A stretch of DNA of 64,000 bases from Opisthorchis felineus (lineage: Eukaryota; Platyhelminthes; Trematoda; Opisthorchiida; Opisthorchiidae), in assembly GCA_004794785.1 (NCBI GenBank), contig SJOL01006426.1, forward strand, positions 62,001-126,000. Reading direction: 5' to 3'. The stretch's first letter is position 1; the number at the start of each line of letters is the position of its first letter. Shown in pieces: positions 12,307 to 24,762 of the stretch. The translations under genes were made by a program, and so were the position numbers. The notes beneath the pieces were generated by a model. It saw only the letters and a program-made list of their open reading frames with translations. It made no database searches and had not been told where the DNA came from.

Positions 12307-12669
12307 CTAGAAGCTGGTTTCGGATACGCATTCTACTGGATCAGCTACTCGGTGGGAGTAGAACGGGGCTGTATCATCATCACTGTCAGCTGTAAGAACT
12401 GCGTACTTGTCGTACAGTGGTTGTACTGCCACAATTTTGTCCATCGATGGTTTGGGGAGGTAGCTGCGCATTGGAGGCGGGAGCTGATAAATTGGCGCGT
12501 AAATACAGGTCTGGACTTCTAAGTGGGGCCGCGGTAACGCTTTTGTCCTGTCCAGTGGTATCAAGAAAATGCCTGACTCAGAACCTCGTGGAGTAAATTC
12601 ACTTTGAGTTGCGTCTGCTGACTTGATCGCCACCTGTGAGTTGAGATCTGGTGTTTCCATGGTTTCCAT
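12307..12669 (-). CDS. Unassigned open reading frame, 120 codons
   Basis: A minus-strand frame starts METMETPDLNSQ and is rich in Pro, Ser and Asp (for example DSDDDTAPFYSHR). Protein-like text continues in another minus frame toward about 12047 and again near 11978-11870, which suggests a decayed coding region interrupted by frameshifts. It could be a fragment of a retrotransposon gag or of an integrase tail. No catalytic motif is visible. It could also be chance. Confidence 0.25.
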   Translation of the reverse strand: METMETPDLNSQVAIKSADATQSEFTPRGSESGIFLIPLDRTKALPRPHLEVQTCIYAPIYQLPPPMRSYLPKPSMDKIVAVQPLYDKYAVLTADSDDDTAPFYSHRVADPVECVSETSF

Positions 12670-13459
12670 GGTGTTTCCAATGTGGTTTTTGGCAAACTCA
12701 AGAATTAGGTGTGGGTGAACTCAAGCCTGGAAATGCACCTTAACAAAGGCGGCGGTTCTAACTCTCCTATCTAGCAGTGCGACCTCCGTTACTTGACAGT
12801 ATTTCACATGCACTGCATGAGGCGAATGCTTAGTGTTCACTGGACTGAGTGAACGTCCGACAGGCCCATTGTGATGGAATGATGGCAACCATCTCAGTCA
12901 ACCGTCTACGGTAGATGGGACATGCTTGCCGGATAGGTGGAAACATGACGTCATTCGAATATAAAGAAACAGAAAGCTGGGAGACAAAAGCTTTAGCGTC
13001 TGGACACTGGTCCAAGGTATTGTAGTTGTTAATATACATCTCGAAGTGGAAAGCGAAAACACGAAGGAGGATAGTATGGATGGAAATGATACCAAGTGGG
13101 GTTCGTTAATTCAGCGACCGCAAGCCAGGTAGCCCAAGCGTGTGGGACGCAAGGGTGTCATCGTAATTGTTGAACCTGGAGACCGAACAAGCTGGGTCTG
13201 CAGCGAATGCGGTCATGTTTGTGCTGGTCCCAATGGGTGAATCGATTACCTGCAGACACAGTGATCCGTCGGCGAAACACTGATGGATACATTTAGTTTA
13301 CCAGGTCTGTCTTAGTTTCCTGAGGTTTGGAGGGTGCCAGAAGTGCTCTTCCAAGACCCTTGTCGTACGGACCGAAACAGGCCAAATTTCCTCAGCACAC
13401 CGAGCGATTCGCTGTGTTAATCCCGCTGTCCCATCCGTATTGGGGATTACCAGCATTGC

Positions 13460-13600
13460 ACACCTCACGAAATTCTATGGAGTTCCAAACCCTGATCTTC
13501 CGACCAGTAGCTGAACACGTAATCGTTCGGCCACGAGCAGCTGTTCAGTAGCGTGATTAACTTGCACTTAAACAGGATGTACCACCACTCATTCTCGAGT
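13460..13600 (-). repeat. tRNA-derived SINE-like copy
   Basis: The minus strand holds an A-box-like TGGCCGAACGA (13523-13533) and a degenerate B box GGTTTGGAACTCC (about 13480-13492). The plus-strand text TCGTTCGGCCACGAGC is shared, with few changes, with the copy near 23965. Ends are approximate. Confidence 0.55.
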
Positions 13601-14475
13601 GAGGAGTTCTCAGATGGGAAGGTGGAGCTATTTCTAATGCGGTGACACTTATGGTTTGCTGAGATTTTGAGGAGATTCGGCCAACATTTGGTCCAACTAC
13701 TAGGCAGAAGGTCGCAGATTCGAAACACCTTGGTGATTAGTGAGATACGCACTGATGGTGATTCTCAATAAGGAAGAAACCGCTGTAATTACTTCTGGGC
13801 TTTTCGGCATACGAGACCAAATTGTGATTGGAATTATCGCCCTCATTTTGTCCTTCACTTCTGTTGGCACGACGAGGAGGATATATTTGGTATCTAACGC
13901 TCATTGTGGGAAGACATTGTCTGCAGTGGCCGCGTTCTCAACTGGCCGTACACTGATATATTTAAATTCGAGCACTACGAGATGTGCGTACTTTAGTAAC
14001 GGTTGTGTTGGCAGTAGTTCACACGTCACCTTAGAATGGTGGGACAAAATGAGGTTATATCTAATCGCTTTGACGTAAAGTGTAGCAAGACTAAAGCCGC
14101 ACTGTAGGTGTACGGTGCATTTCCACGTCATATCGTTGGACATTCACAGTTGATGTATTGGACATAAGTTAGGCTCGTTGGTATAATTTCCGTACGCGAC
14201 TTACTGGGCTTGAATACTGAATGTAGATTAGCAAAAATACATTTGTGTGAAAAGGATAACAAACAAATGGACAAACATCTCTTGCAAGTGGTGAGAATGA
14301 CTACCTTGAATGCTTCCCATTTATTTCCCTTTCTACGTCACGGTTTTCTTGATTTTTAGAAATATAAGGATTTCGTGGTAACCAGTGAGACAGCTTTAGC
14401 TTCAAACGTCATGGTCAAAAATTTGTTTATCAGAAGAAGACTGTCATCTGTTCAATCCCCATCCGATTTTAGAGA

Positions 14476-14640
14476 CCAAGGTAGCTCACTGGTTAAGGCA
14501 CGAACCTAGTGATAAGGACCTTGGTTCAAACTCAACCTCGGTATCTCGACTGGCCCTGTCTAGACTGGGACAACCCGGTAGAATCTCAGCCCTCTTGCTT
14601 CCTTTGGGTGGCGTCGCAGCCAGGCACCGGAAGGGGTTAC
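14476..14640 (+). repeat. tRNA-derived SINE-like element
   Basis: Box A TAGCTCACTGG (14482-14492) and box B GGTTCAAACTC (14523-14533) are spaced as in a tRNA. They are followed by a non-tRNA tail of about 100 bases that includes CCCTTTGGGTGG-like text rather than an acceptor stem. This suits a Pol III promoter within a SINE better than a working tRNA gene. Confidence 0.6.
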
Positions 14641-17030
14641 AGCTGAACGATTATTATATTCATTTGATGTTAAGATAAGTTGCTTTTGCAATTGACTATC
14701 TAGCTTACGCCTTATCATGTGTGTGGATAAGAGCATCAATTTAAACTGGTCGCATAAATTGGTGTCCTTGAGAGGTCCAAAGTTCAATATGTCGCAAAAT
14801 CAGGCTGGTTCCAGTAACACTTTGTTCGGCACAAGTTCGGAGTTTGCACAACCTCCGGACCATTGTATTCCCACGGAAGTAGTGAATCTAAAGACCAGAC
14901 TTGCCGTTCAGCGGGAGCAAAGAGTGCAGTGTAGAAGTTCGTGTCAGCGAGAGCGAGCATAATTTTCTTATCATTACATCGTCAGCATAGTCCAGAAACG
15001 CCAAGAGGGTTTGCTAACCAGGTTGCCCGATTTTCGTTTTACACGCACATCTATCGACACCGTAAAATGACATGCAGTTTTCGCACATCGAAATACGTAA
15101 AATCAGACTTCGTCCAGGTCAGACACCAAAAAACTGGTCAAGAACGATCTAAAGATCAGTTTAGGATCGAATGTCTCTTGAGGTATTAACTGAGCTCAAC
15201 AGAATACACCTTAAGGGCCCAGCACTTTTTTCTCCATAAATCCATCAATAGTGGACAGAATCAAAAGATCTTTCTTATCAGGGAGTATTGGGTTAAAAAA
15301 GAAGCTCAGAATTTCCAGGAAAGTACTTCAAATGAACCTACGCAAATGGACAGAATGTAGGAAGAGAGATTGACCGAATTATAGGGCCTTTCAGGTGCAT
15401 CGACAAACCATAAATTCTTGTTGGTTTGTCTCGATACATCAGCAAAGCACTGCTTTTCTGGATAGCATTTTTAGCGACGACTCTTCACTTTCCTTCTATG
15501 CTAGCCACTCAGCTGATTTTGAGGTAGTGGATTTTGCAGGTGTGCTCACTCGGCTTGTTAATGTGATCTACGTGTTTCAAATCAAGCTGAGATTTGTATT
15601 GTTGTTTGATCAGCCAAAGTGCTTTAAGTGGCGGAAAATTGGGCAAACGTTGAAGACGTCAGTGACTACCACTGCTTTGTCTTATTGAAACTTCTCACGC
15701 CCTTGCAAAATTGAGTGAGTTGTTTGGAGCATCAGAATCAGAAAACATCACTGACTACTCATTCCACAGATCTTGGCCTGACACGCCAGACCAGCACCTT
15801 TCGACATATGGACGGTGGAACCATCTTGCTTTCAAGCGTCACTTCCATCTATTGGATGATCCTTAAATCGTCGGTGACATCAGAGGTGCGTCGGTGGCCC
15901 ACGAGAATAAAATCAAAATGAATGGTATTTAACGAAAGGGCTATTTGATTCCTCCGCAATTCATGGTATTGCACACTGGAACGATTACAGCCTTTCAAAC
16001 TTGCCAAGCGCGTCGCCTGGCATCGCCGCTGCCTGGATGCAATAAACTCTTAGCTAACTGTGGTACCAATCTCGCTTACGGAATGAATCAACTAGCAATA
16101 CTCCATGGTGTCCAGAACTACGATACGTACATCTAGACATTGGAACAGTTAGAATTGCCAACAGTTCATTCTACTGTGCAAGAAGGTGAAGTCTTTCAGT
16201 ACGACAAAGCAGCGCTAAGCACCACTCAATTCATCGACAATAGACATCTGTTCAGTCACATGAAGCATTTGGGTTGGCCTAACAACATTACCAATTTCAG
16301 CTTAAATGAGAACATGCAAAACACATTTACAAGTTGAGGGTATAAAGTTGCGAATTCAAAGCTAGGTGGTTGAATATCACAAAGCAGAAGTTGAGTCTTC
16401 GTTAAAATTCATCCAGAAACGCATTGTTTTTCTAAGTTCTCAAGACAAACCAACAGAAATTTGCGATACGGTAAATCACACTGGTCCTGTCGCTCCTGTT
16501 GCCCACCTTCTGTATATTTTGCTCTGGTCCATTTGCATTTCACTGTTTGTGACTTCAGTAATTCATTTCTAGTAGCACCTGGCCCTTGCTGATAAAAATA
16601 CTTTTATTTCTTTCATTAGTAGCTCTACTATGCGCCTATAGTGTTGTTACAAGTTGTCTCAAGTGAACGAATACCCTAACCCCTGCTTTTCAGCAATGAG
16701 GCCTTACTTTGGTATAAAGATAAGCGCTCACGTTTTCCAAACATTCAGAATGTTCGCATGGCAGCTTTTGAAACGGTTTTGTGTTTTTGAGTTGCTCAAC
16801 TTTCTTACCACCAGATGGCACGGAACAAAATTTAACAACGCAAATACACCCATCTGCATAGGAATTTGGTTCTGAAGACAACTGAACCCTCCTGAATCAC
16901 TCGCTTACAACAGTCTTCTCCAACTGAATGTGCTTCACAGGTAGCCTCGTGTTTGATTTGGTACGATATTCGGAATATTCACATACATTGTCTAGGCCTA
17001 ACACGCCACTCGTGAGGTTGCCAAATTGTC

Positions 17031-17245
17031 TTCGACGGCTCACGACCGATTTCGCCCATTATAAACGACTGATGCGGCTGGATTCAGTTGAGTCATCCGT
17101 CAGACCAAATTCGTATAAAACTGAGAGCAGTTGATGAATTCCATCCAGTTTATGTTCAAGTAGAACATAAGGTTGATGGAAACCCGGAGACCGCGCCCAC
17201 CTGATGAAACTCAAGAAGAGCGAAACCAGCCATGGGCTGTCGAAA
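17031..17245. repeat. Imperfect foldback (inverted) repeat
   Basis: The plus-strand left arm near 17031 (GGCTCACGACCGATTTCGCCC) is matched by the reverse complement of the right end (GGCTGGTTTCGCTCTTCTTG, ending at about 17240). The right half is also an inverted copy of 21201-21357, sharing CATCAGGTGGG, CAACCTTATGTTCTACTTGAAC and AATTCATC-type blocks. Confidence 0.6.
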
Positions 17246-19522
17246 AGTTTTCGGCAGCCTTACGAGTAGTGTGTTATGTCTAGGACGCTCAGCAAGCCTT
17301 CTAACCCCGAGGAAACTTGGCTTGTTTTCACTTAGAATTACTAGTACTCATAAAATTCTGAAGCCGACAATGGCTGTGGGCTTGTGCTCACCTGTGTCTC
17401 CGACTATTTCGTCACTGTTCCATATTTCGTTCCATTTATCTTATTCGGACTGAACTAATCACGAGTCATCACAAGTTTTGTCGTCTAACTGTAGACGTTT
17501 TAATTAGCCGTTGTATAGAGTATGGACTAGTGTATTTGGAAAAGGTCAACAGCAAGCGTTTACAGCTGATACCACTATCCACCGCACGGTTACTCCCGAA
17601 GAATCAGTTGGAATTTGGAATACCAATGGTTTTTCTGCTGTACGTATTACATCATTTGCGCCACCTTAAACGATAGTATTCGCCTTGTTATTGTCCAAAC
17701 GAATCGACCACTACTGCATCGTAGACTGCATTTCTGGAGCGCAGCTTTTTTACATGTCGTGTGAACTCTATTGGAATCAGTCAATTCCGTTAACAGGCCA
17801 CAGTAAAACATCAACAGGAGACACCCATAAACAGGACAGTTGTGAAGCATTCTTTTCTTCAATGTTTGGCAGGTTTGTCCAAATGCTCAGTCACATTCAA
17901 CATACCTCTCCTGAACGTACTTGACTACTGTGGTGGAGAAAATAGATAAATTGGCTCATAGGTAACACACGCAGACACTTGGTTCTTGGGGACTTGATTA
18001 TACCATTCGTATTGATTTATGTTTGCATTATGTTCATTTCTTCCTTAAGCCTGAGAACCTCAGTTAGGTAGTAAAGGCGTTCCGTAGAGCTTCTCCGTCC
18101 TTCATCGTCAAACTTGTACTTTGGGTCGTCTGAAAATTGTATTAGTTTTGTCCGTATCGTACAAACTGCCGCGCAAGAGATTCATGTCATTTTTTTATAT
18201 TCTTCGCAGAATGTGGACCACAGGTTTTGTAAGTATTGGAGGTCCAATTCTTTATTAGAAGTGCTAATAGACTACCCATGGTAACTGAAGTGCTGGGGAT
18301 ATTATGCCTAACTGAGGTTTGTTTACATTCGGACTGAATGAAAGCTTGTTAGTGCATGCCGATACGCTGACCCCATTACGGTCGTACTGATATTTTTGTA
18401 TTCTCTCCGTAATCAGGAGGCTTTTAGAGCTTCGTATCATCTGTGTAGGCTGTGAAAGAAGATCGCGTTAGTTTCAGGACTGCACTCATAAAGACGGCAA
18501 ACAGTTTGGCCTATCAGAAGGAAACTTCGGCTATACCTTATTGTACATGGCTTCGAGTACAGATTATGTACACTGATAACGAATGATCCACCAGATGGAA
18601 AAGTTTTGACCCAACTTTATTAAGTTCCTTTTATACTTGGGTCGATAAGTTTTCGGATACGGTGACTGTCTTTTTCTAAGGCTTCAGCAAAGTACGGATG
18701 TATGACGTATAGGACAGTAGTGGAGTCATCATGTAAAGCCAATTAGTGAAGATACAAGTGTAGTGACACATATTGTTTTGCGAGTATTTTGAGGATTGAT
18801 GAGACTTCACTTCATTGAGATATTCAACGAGAACGTCTGCAAAGTAGAATTCTATTGTTTTAGGTGCAGTGGGTAGAAGAATGATGGGTCGGTGAGTTTT
18901 GAGAGACAATCTCCTGACAATTTTCGAACGGGGAATACACTGACCACATGGTCAGCCAGAAAGAAAGAGTGCCGAGGGGCAGCTTCTTTGGAATCTGGTG
19001 TGAACAGGTACGGCTAGAACATTGACTAAGTTTGGCGAAACTACTGATGGGCTACTTTTGGATCCAATCTTTTTTAGTCTATCGCTAATAGTTTTTGTCT
19101 GATTGCTTTCTTTGTGAAAGAGGTGCTATGCTTATTGTTCCATTCTTGTACCTATAAATCGCGCATTCTTGTTTTGTGTGCAGATATGTATACAGTTACC
19201 TCAGCACAAGTTTGCTCGCTCTTTGGAGCCCTTATTATACCTACTGTAAGAATCTCGCCCTTTTGCACCTTTTCCTTTGAGTGCTGCACCCAACTGTCAG
19301 GATGCCTTCATTTCCAACCGTTTAACTGTTGCCTGAAATAGTTGTTTGACCATCCAGTTACTTCTGTGCATTTGTAAACCCCTCTGCTACACTGGTTTTG
19401 CCATCTTTAGTTAAAATCAAATTTTTCTTTTGGAGAAACTTGACTGGTGGCTGCGTTTCTGGTATCCGCTTTGTGCGCCGCCGACGGTTTCAAGAAAACG
19501 AAATTGTCAGCCTTTCTCCTAG

Positions 19523-19756
19523 CTCAAAGAATTTTTTCGATTCATTTGTGCTCGAGATTCAATGAGAGAATCTCTGCACTCGGTTAAGGGACTTCTGCTG
19601 TTGATTAATGTGGAGCCAGATAGTTATGTCAGAAAAGTGGGATATATTAAAATTAGATTTGATATCAGTCGATCACTTTGGAATGTGGGCAAATGCTGCG
19701 TAGAAAAAGGGAAGATTGAATGGTTGCTTAGTCCGAAAGGAGGACGGACCAGTTGA
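19523..19756 (+). CDS. SLC26A-like: SLC26/SulP anion transporter, probable terminal exon (end of STAS)
   Basis: After a CTTTCTCCTAG acceptor the frame opens with LKEFFRFICARDSMRESLHS, a helix, and then VKGLLLLINVEPDSYVRKVG. This fits the helix, strand (hydrophobic residues then NVxP) and following helix of an SLC26 STAS domain. It continues in phase 0 from the previous exon (HTLRD then LKEFF). The frame ends at TGA 19754-19756 after 77 residues. The C-terminal tail is short and basic. The assignment rests on a long intron and on similarity judged by eye, so it is less sure than the three upstream exons. A second donor near 19762 lies beyond the stop. Confidence 0.6.
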   Translation, partial: LKEFFRFICARDSMRESLHSVKGLLLLINVEPDSYVRKVGYIKIRFDISRSLWNVGKCCVEKGKIEWLLSPKGGRTS

Positions 19757-21200
19757 CCTGTGGTAAGCGTATTATTTCAGCCAGAAACCTGGTCATTTGT
19801 CAGATGTAGTCTCTCAACCCCAGCCCTCAGATAAATTACAACAACAAGCTACAAAAGATCTTGTAAACTGTAAACGCTCAGCTTCCCTGTACTCAGGAGG
19901 TTAGTGTAAACCACTGATTACTAAGGTCACACTGCTAGCCGAGAGTCCACCTTACTTGCTTCTGATGGTGATGCCCTCGCGTCTATTCAAACAGCGCTGC
20001 TTTCCCATGCTATGTCTCTGGGACAAACTTTAAGTCTGTCTCTCTAGTTACTAAGGTAGCACTCAATTTTTCTGTTGAGCTTGGCCACCTTCCATATGAC
20101 AGACTTTCTCTAGGGTTTTCTCACTTTTTCCTGGCAGTTCTTTCGGTAAGTTTTCATCACAACGGTCGGTTTTGTTTTTCTGCTACAGTGCTAGCTTATC
20201 CTAAGACTTTATATATGTTTTGGCAAATACTGTTAATTGCCGGATGAAAACAATGGCATCAAATTTTGGCATTTGTTGGCATGCATTTTCCCACCATAGA
20301 GAATTCACACAAATCCTTTATGAGTGACTTGGTGTTATTATGCTATACCTCTGACACATACATATATTCTTCCTTTTAAGAACTTCATGCAGTTACGTAG
20401 GGTTGCTTACATATTTGTTGAAGCTTGCGGTGTATCAGGGTCCGAATATTCACACTCTGACAGTTGATAAGTCATATCGATACTTTTTCGTGCTTGTTAG
20501 AACTTTGTAGAACGTGTCCACAATCCACATGGATACGTCGACATATGGCGCATCTCATGCTCTAGAGCACCATTTCAAAGTAAACACCACTGATAACTAA
20601 ACATCATCCAAATTACACATTATCGGTAACGTTTGAATACCCAAATAAATAGAAAGTTCCTTCCACACCAGTCATCGTGATTGGCCCACGAACGTAAACG
20701 ATCTACAAATAGGCAATACATACTGATGTAACATTTACCATTGGTTTGATTGGTACTGACCAAGTGTTTATACTGTTGTCGACGTTGTTGAGCTGCAAAC
20801 ATCTGCCGCTCTCCACCGTTGAAAAACTGTGAATTTTGGTTCCGGATATTGGTGATGCTTTTGATTCTTTTCCATAAAAGCAAAGCATGCATAGAATGTG
20901 TTATGACCTGTTTATCAATTTGTTTTGATGCAGTGATAGTAGTATCATTTGTGAGGCAATTGTCATAAAATTTCCTAAAGTGCGTCAAATGTTTCCCGTG
21001 AATAAGTGTAGTACGGTATTTATCAGGTTACTACTCCTTTAAAATATCAAGAGACTGCCAAATGACCAGTCACGGCAAACTTACTCTGGGTGCACGAGAC
21101 AATGATGCTCATTTTCCTGAAATTTATCAACTCAGCAACAAGTTGAACAAAATATGCAACTACCTGGACGTAATAAACTATTCATAATGTTGCTGAAAAT
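19757..21200. other. Downstream of the SLC26 terminal exon; no supported gene
   Basis: Should contain the 3' UTR. I see no clear polyadenylation signal close to the stop. A 122-codon minus frame at 20620-20988 lacks splice or domain support. Confidence 0.4.
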
Positions 21201-21560
21201 TCTTTGACCGCCCACGACCGGTTTCGCCCTTCTTAGAGCTCATCAGGTAGGAGCAGTCCCCGAAAATACGTCAACCTTACGTTCTACTTGAACCCAAACT
21301 GCACGAAATTCGACTAACAGACTCATCTGCATAGCAATTTGGTTTTCACGGGAGACCCATCTGGAATCAAACTGTGTCTTTCGTTCATGATGTTCTATAT
21401 AGTGTATTGCAATACCTTGAACATAGTGAAGAGGCCTAGTGCAGAACGTTCAGTTGGATAACATCATAAACGAGAGATTCAGCGGAGTTCTGGGTGGATC
21501 TCCCGTAAAAACCGAATTGATATGCAGACAAGTGTATTAGTCGAATGCAACTAACCACTT
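21201..21560. repeat. Foldback repeat with long diverged inverted arms
   Basis: The left arm (about 21308-21400) includes ATTCGACTAAC, GCAATTTGGTTTTCACGGGA and TTCATGATGTTCTA. The reverse complement of about 21440-21560 gives ATTCGACTAAT, TCAATTCGGTTTTTACGGGA and TTTATGATGTTATC in the same order. The stretch 21201-21310 is also shared with the repeat at 17031-17245. Confidence 0.7.
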
Positions 21561-23479
21561 CTGCAGCAAACTTAAGCTGCTCTTAGGGTAACATCAGGCA
21601 AGAGATAAATTACTCAGCGAAAATCATTGGGTTTTCGGTAGCATGCTTGTTGAGCGACGCTCTGTAAATTACCATGACAATGGTAAGCAACAGCTTGTGG
21701 TAATCATCAACAAACGCCTGAGTACTAGCACACAATCGGGAATGTTTTGTGGCTCCAAATGGTTTCCTAAATGAAGTAAATGTCATTATATGCCAACCCT
21801 GGTGTGAACACCAGCGTCTAGCAAACAAGGACTAAGGGGAAGCAATCGGTACCATTAGGTTTTAGGTGTTCTTTCGGTTTAAAAAAGACTTGATGTCCGC
21901 ATTCTTGGTTTCCCACACTCTAAGTAAATCATAAATAAACCTAACGATAACTTCTATTTCGAGATACCTCGGCGACTTGGAAGATCACTCACTTCAACAA
22001 ATCAGGTATACCAGGAAGTCATTAAAATACGCAGTGGGAACAAAATTAACTTTTGGGGAAGAACCTCAAAGATGTCTTTGTTTCTGAGGATTTGGTTTTT
22101 ATTTGTCGAACGCTAAGGGTCATTTCGTTCACCTATTGACCTTACTTGATTTGTTGTGGACTTGTGTTAGACGTAGTGCCCTTATATGCATATCTGCGCT
22201 CTGAACCCAGTGGTTCTTACCCGACAAGCAAAAACCGACAAATCCCTACGATTAGAAATGGTTTACACATTTTATTATTATTAGTAATATACTGTCGCAC
22301 TAGCAGGTCGCCAACTGCATGAACCAATAGGAATTTGGGGCTTGTGCGTGACTCAGCCTCGCGTACCTGATGGGTCTTCCTTGCTCTTAGTTCTATATGT
22401 CTTGGTGCTGCTTGACGCTTTCAGTGTTTTTCACTGTTCAGATATGAATTACTTTGCCCTTCATTGATGACGTTTCGTGTCCCTTCGCTGCAAGAGTCAT
22501 GACTTCCATAAATTGATTGCGATTGCTGGTCTCGACTTGTACACAGCCACTCTAGACCTCGCATTCTCCAACGATAGATTCTTCGTTGTATCATCAAGTG
22601 TCTCCATCTACCTAGCGGTGTCACCTTACAATTTCATTTATTCTCGACAACTGTCCAACCACAGCTAGATTGCCATTACCACCCACCACATTTCGTCATA
22701 ACAGTTCTCCTCGTTACGCAACTTATCGAAATTGGGCGAGTGCTTGATCCCCGTAGGGCTCAGGATGTGAAAGAAGTCTTTTGCAAACATCCACGCACAA
22801 CCCTTCATTAGGTCGTGGTTTTAAAGGCACTTCACCCTGTTTCTGCCTCCTCTGAAGAATCCCCCGGGAAAATACGTCAACTCATCTGTGAACGCTGTAG
22901 AACTAATCATCCTACTTTATTCATCAACAGCGTCATCATTACTGATGGTGATTCAGTGGTGATGCATACTTTCACTTAACTGCTATACAATAATGAAGAA
23001 ATAATGCACTGACGAAAATCAAAAAGGTGAGGGGGACTTCAGGTGAAAAAGCCTCAGTTCCAAAGGGTGAAGGATCAGGAACACTATGTCTATAATTTAG
23101 AACAGCATTGGGATAAACATCTTTGAGTCTCATGTGGAAGTAAGGCGCCAAAAGCAGGAATGACCCAGAAAATTCCGCTCACAAAGACAGACAGACTTTA
23201 GATAGGCAGCCTGGCTAAGTATAATAGAATGCATTCCACTAGGATCGGTCACTCACCAGATTTTTTGGATTTCCAGCCACGTGCAAGGATGACCAAGTGC
23301 GCCTCACCAGGCAGGGCTCAAGGAATTCACAATATTTATTTCGACTGCAGCAAATTCAGATTCATCTTTCCATATCATGCCTTTCTCCAATAGTGCTTTA
23401 GAGAAAAAAACACGCTTTTTATGACAGGCAGACGTCAACAAGCCTGTTGCGTCGCTCAATCAGCTAACCCCATACATTT
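21561..23479. other. No supported gene
   Basis: Open frames are short and lack motifs. A block near 22850 (GGGAAAATACGTCAAC) resembles part of the foldback family at 21265. Nothing else stands out. Confidence 0.4.
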
Positions 23480-23752
23480 TTATTTGCTGCTGTAGAAATT
23501 CTGTACAAAGTGCACTTCAGTGTAGCATCTGTATTGAACACTTGTACTATGCTGTCGATGTTGATGATGATGCTGACGCATCTGAACGTTTTTTTTGTTT
23601 CGGACATGTTGCAGTCGGCTAACTCCTGTGACACGTGGACATTTATGATCGAATGTCCCAAAATGTTTAAGATCTTTGGTGGGGTAGAGCCTTCTCCGTA
23701 GAAGACCTGGGATCATTAGTCTACTTCCTGGGTTAATCAACGGATAAAACAT
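23480..23752 (-). pseudogene. RTE-type LINE fragment (region after the RT domain)
   Basis: The minus frame includes FGTFDHKCPRVTGVSRLQ followed by HVRNKKNVQMR. This resembles the FDHRCLR...VSN.EVR block that follows the RT domain in RTE-like elements of trematodes, judged from family knowledge. It then runs into a His- and Gln-rich stretch that no longer matches. Both ends are lost, so this is a short relic. Confidence 0.5.
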
Positions 23753-23899
23753 AACAAGGAATGTTGAAGCTCACACTGCAACAGGCGCAATAATGTAATC
23801 CACTTTGGATAGTGTTGTCGTCCAAGCCTAGCTATGCTGAAAAGCCGAGAAGTAATGTACAGCTGTTTCATCATTATTCGGAATCATCCTCAATGAACA

Positions 23900-24060
23900 C
23901 CTCAAGAAAATCCAGTGGTGAGTTTCGAACCCGAAAATTCCCGGCTAGCGGTTCGGACATTTAACCGTTCGGCCACGAGCGGCTGATCAGCAGTTTGGTT
24001 AACTCTCGCTTAGACGTGACGTAGCTCTGCACATCCTTCAATCACGTGTTGACTGGTATC
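23900..24060 (-). repeat. tRNA-derived SINE-like copy
   Basis: On the minus strand a box A TGGCCGAACGG (23965-23975) and box B GGGTTCGAAACT (23921-23932) lie about 40 bases apart. The upstream flank (AACCAAACTGCTGATCAGCCG) is homologous to the copy near 13560. This is the best preserved of the two copies. Confidence 0.65.
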
Positions 24061-24618
24061 ACAAATCCCAAGTTTTATAATAAAACATTAAATTAGGAAG
24101 CATTCTGTGTCTGAGTAGAAGAAGGCCACAGTTTACTTGTAAAGCGTACCAACAAAGTTAGTCAACTCCAGAGTGGACAAAAGTAATAAAAACTATTCAC
24201 AAGAGACTGTATGTAATAGAACCAATCACCCCTAAGTCAAACCGGCGTGTCATGTGCCGACCACTCTCGAGAATAATTGTGTCTGCCACTAGTTAAATAA
24301 GAGGTTGAAAAGTGATCAAATACTCTTACAGACTGTGTGCCCTAGCAAGAACAAAAACAAACTTAAATCAAAGAAAAATCCGACTTGAATTGAGTATAGT
24401 TTTGGAGTCTGTGTTCAAGCTGAGGTTTATGCTGACATTGAGCGCCTATCACCATTACTGAGGGCAGCACCAGATGAGAACACTTGTGCTCCACTGCCGT
24501 ACAACCATGACAATTTAGCTGAAAAGCCCCATAATGGAAAGAAGAAACAAGGTGGTGCGGGAAGGGGAAATTAGAGCTAACCTATCACAAACATCCAAAG
24601 TTTCTACACCTCCAACAC

Positions 24619-24762
24619 CTAGTCAGACAATTTGGACAGAAACTGACAGCATAAATGCCACTGACATCGGTTGGCCGGTATGTCGTTCAGTGTCTCCAGC
24701 CAAACACAGAGAAGGTCACGTGGACCCCATTCGTCTATACCAGATATTGTGCTGCTGATCGA
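24619..24762 (-). pseudogene. RTE-type LINE, C-terminal end of the ORF
   Basis: The minus frame ends EWGPRDLLCVWLETLND, then IPANRCQWHLCCQFLSKLSD and a stop. This matches the conserved C-terminal tail WGPRD...WLETL...NR.QWR.CC of RTE-like LINEs in trematodes. The plus-strand frame at 24534-24758 is its shadow. Upstream sequence is out of frame, so only the 3' end of the element is readable. It is in the wrong order relative to the 23.5-kb fragment to be one insertion. Confidence 0.6.

Larger units (their letters stand above)
5922..19522 (+). other. SLC26 intron, about 13.6 kb, repeat-bearing
   Basis: The intron is inferred from the phase-0 match between the exons at 5802-5921 and 19523-19756. 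It holds a hairpin (11527-11579), a minus-strand open frame (12307-12669), two tRNA-derived SINE-like copies (about 13460 and 14476) and a foldback repeat (17031-17245). I see no other gene with clear support between 5,922 and 11,500. If the last exon is wrongly assigned, part of this stretch would be intergenic. Confidence 0.5.

Noticed and set aside
14476..14550. Possible functional tRNA gene
   Set aside because: A and B boxes are present but no closed acceptor stem; a long non-tRNA tail follows, so a SINE fits better.
24390..24600. Exon-like frame (ERLSPLLRAAPDENTCAPL) on the plus strand
   Set aside because: It lies in the likely 3' flank of the antisense RTE fragment and lacks clear splice sites.
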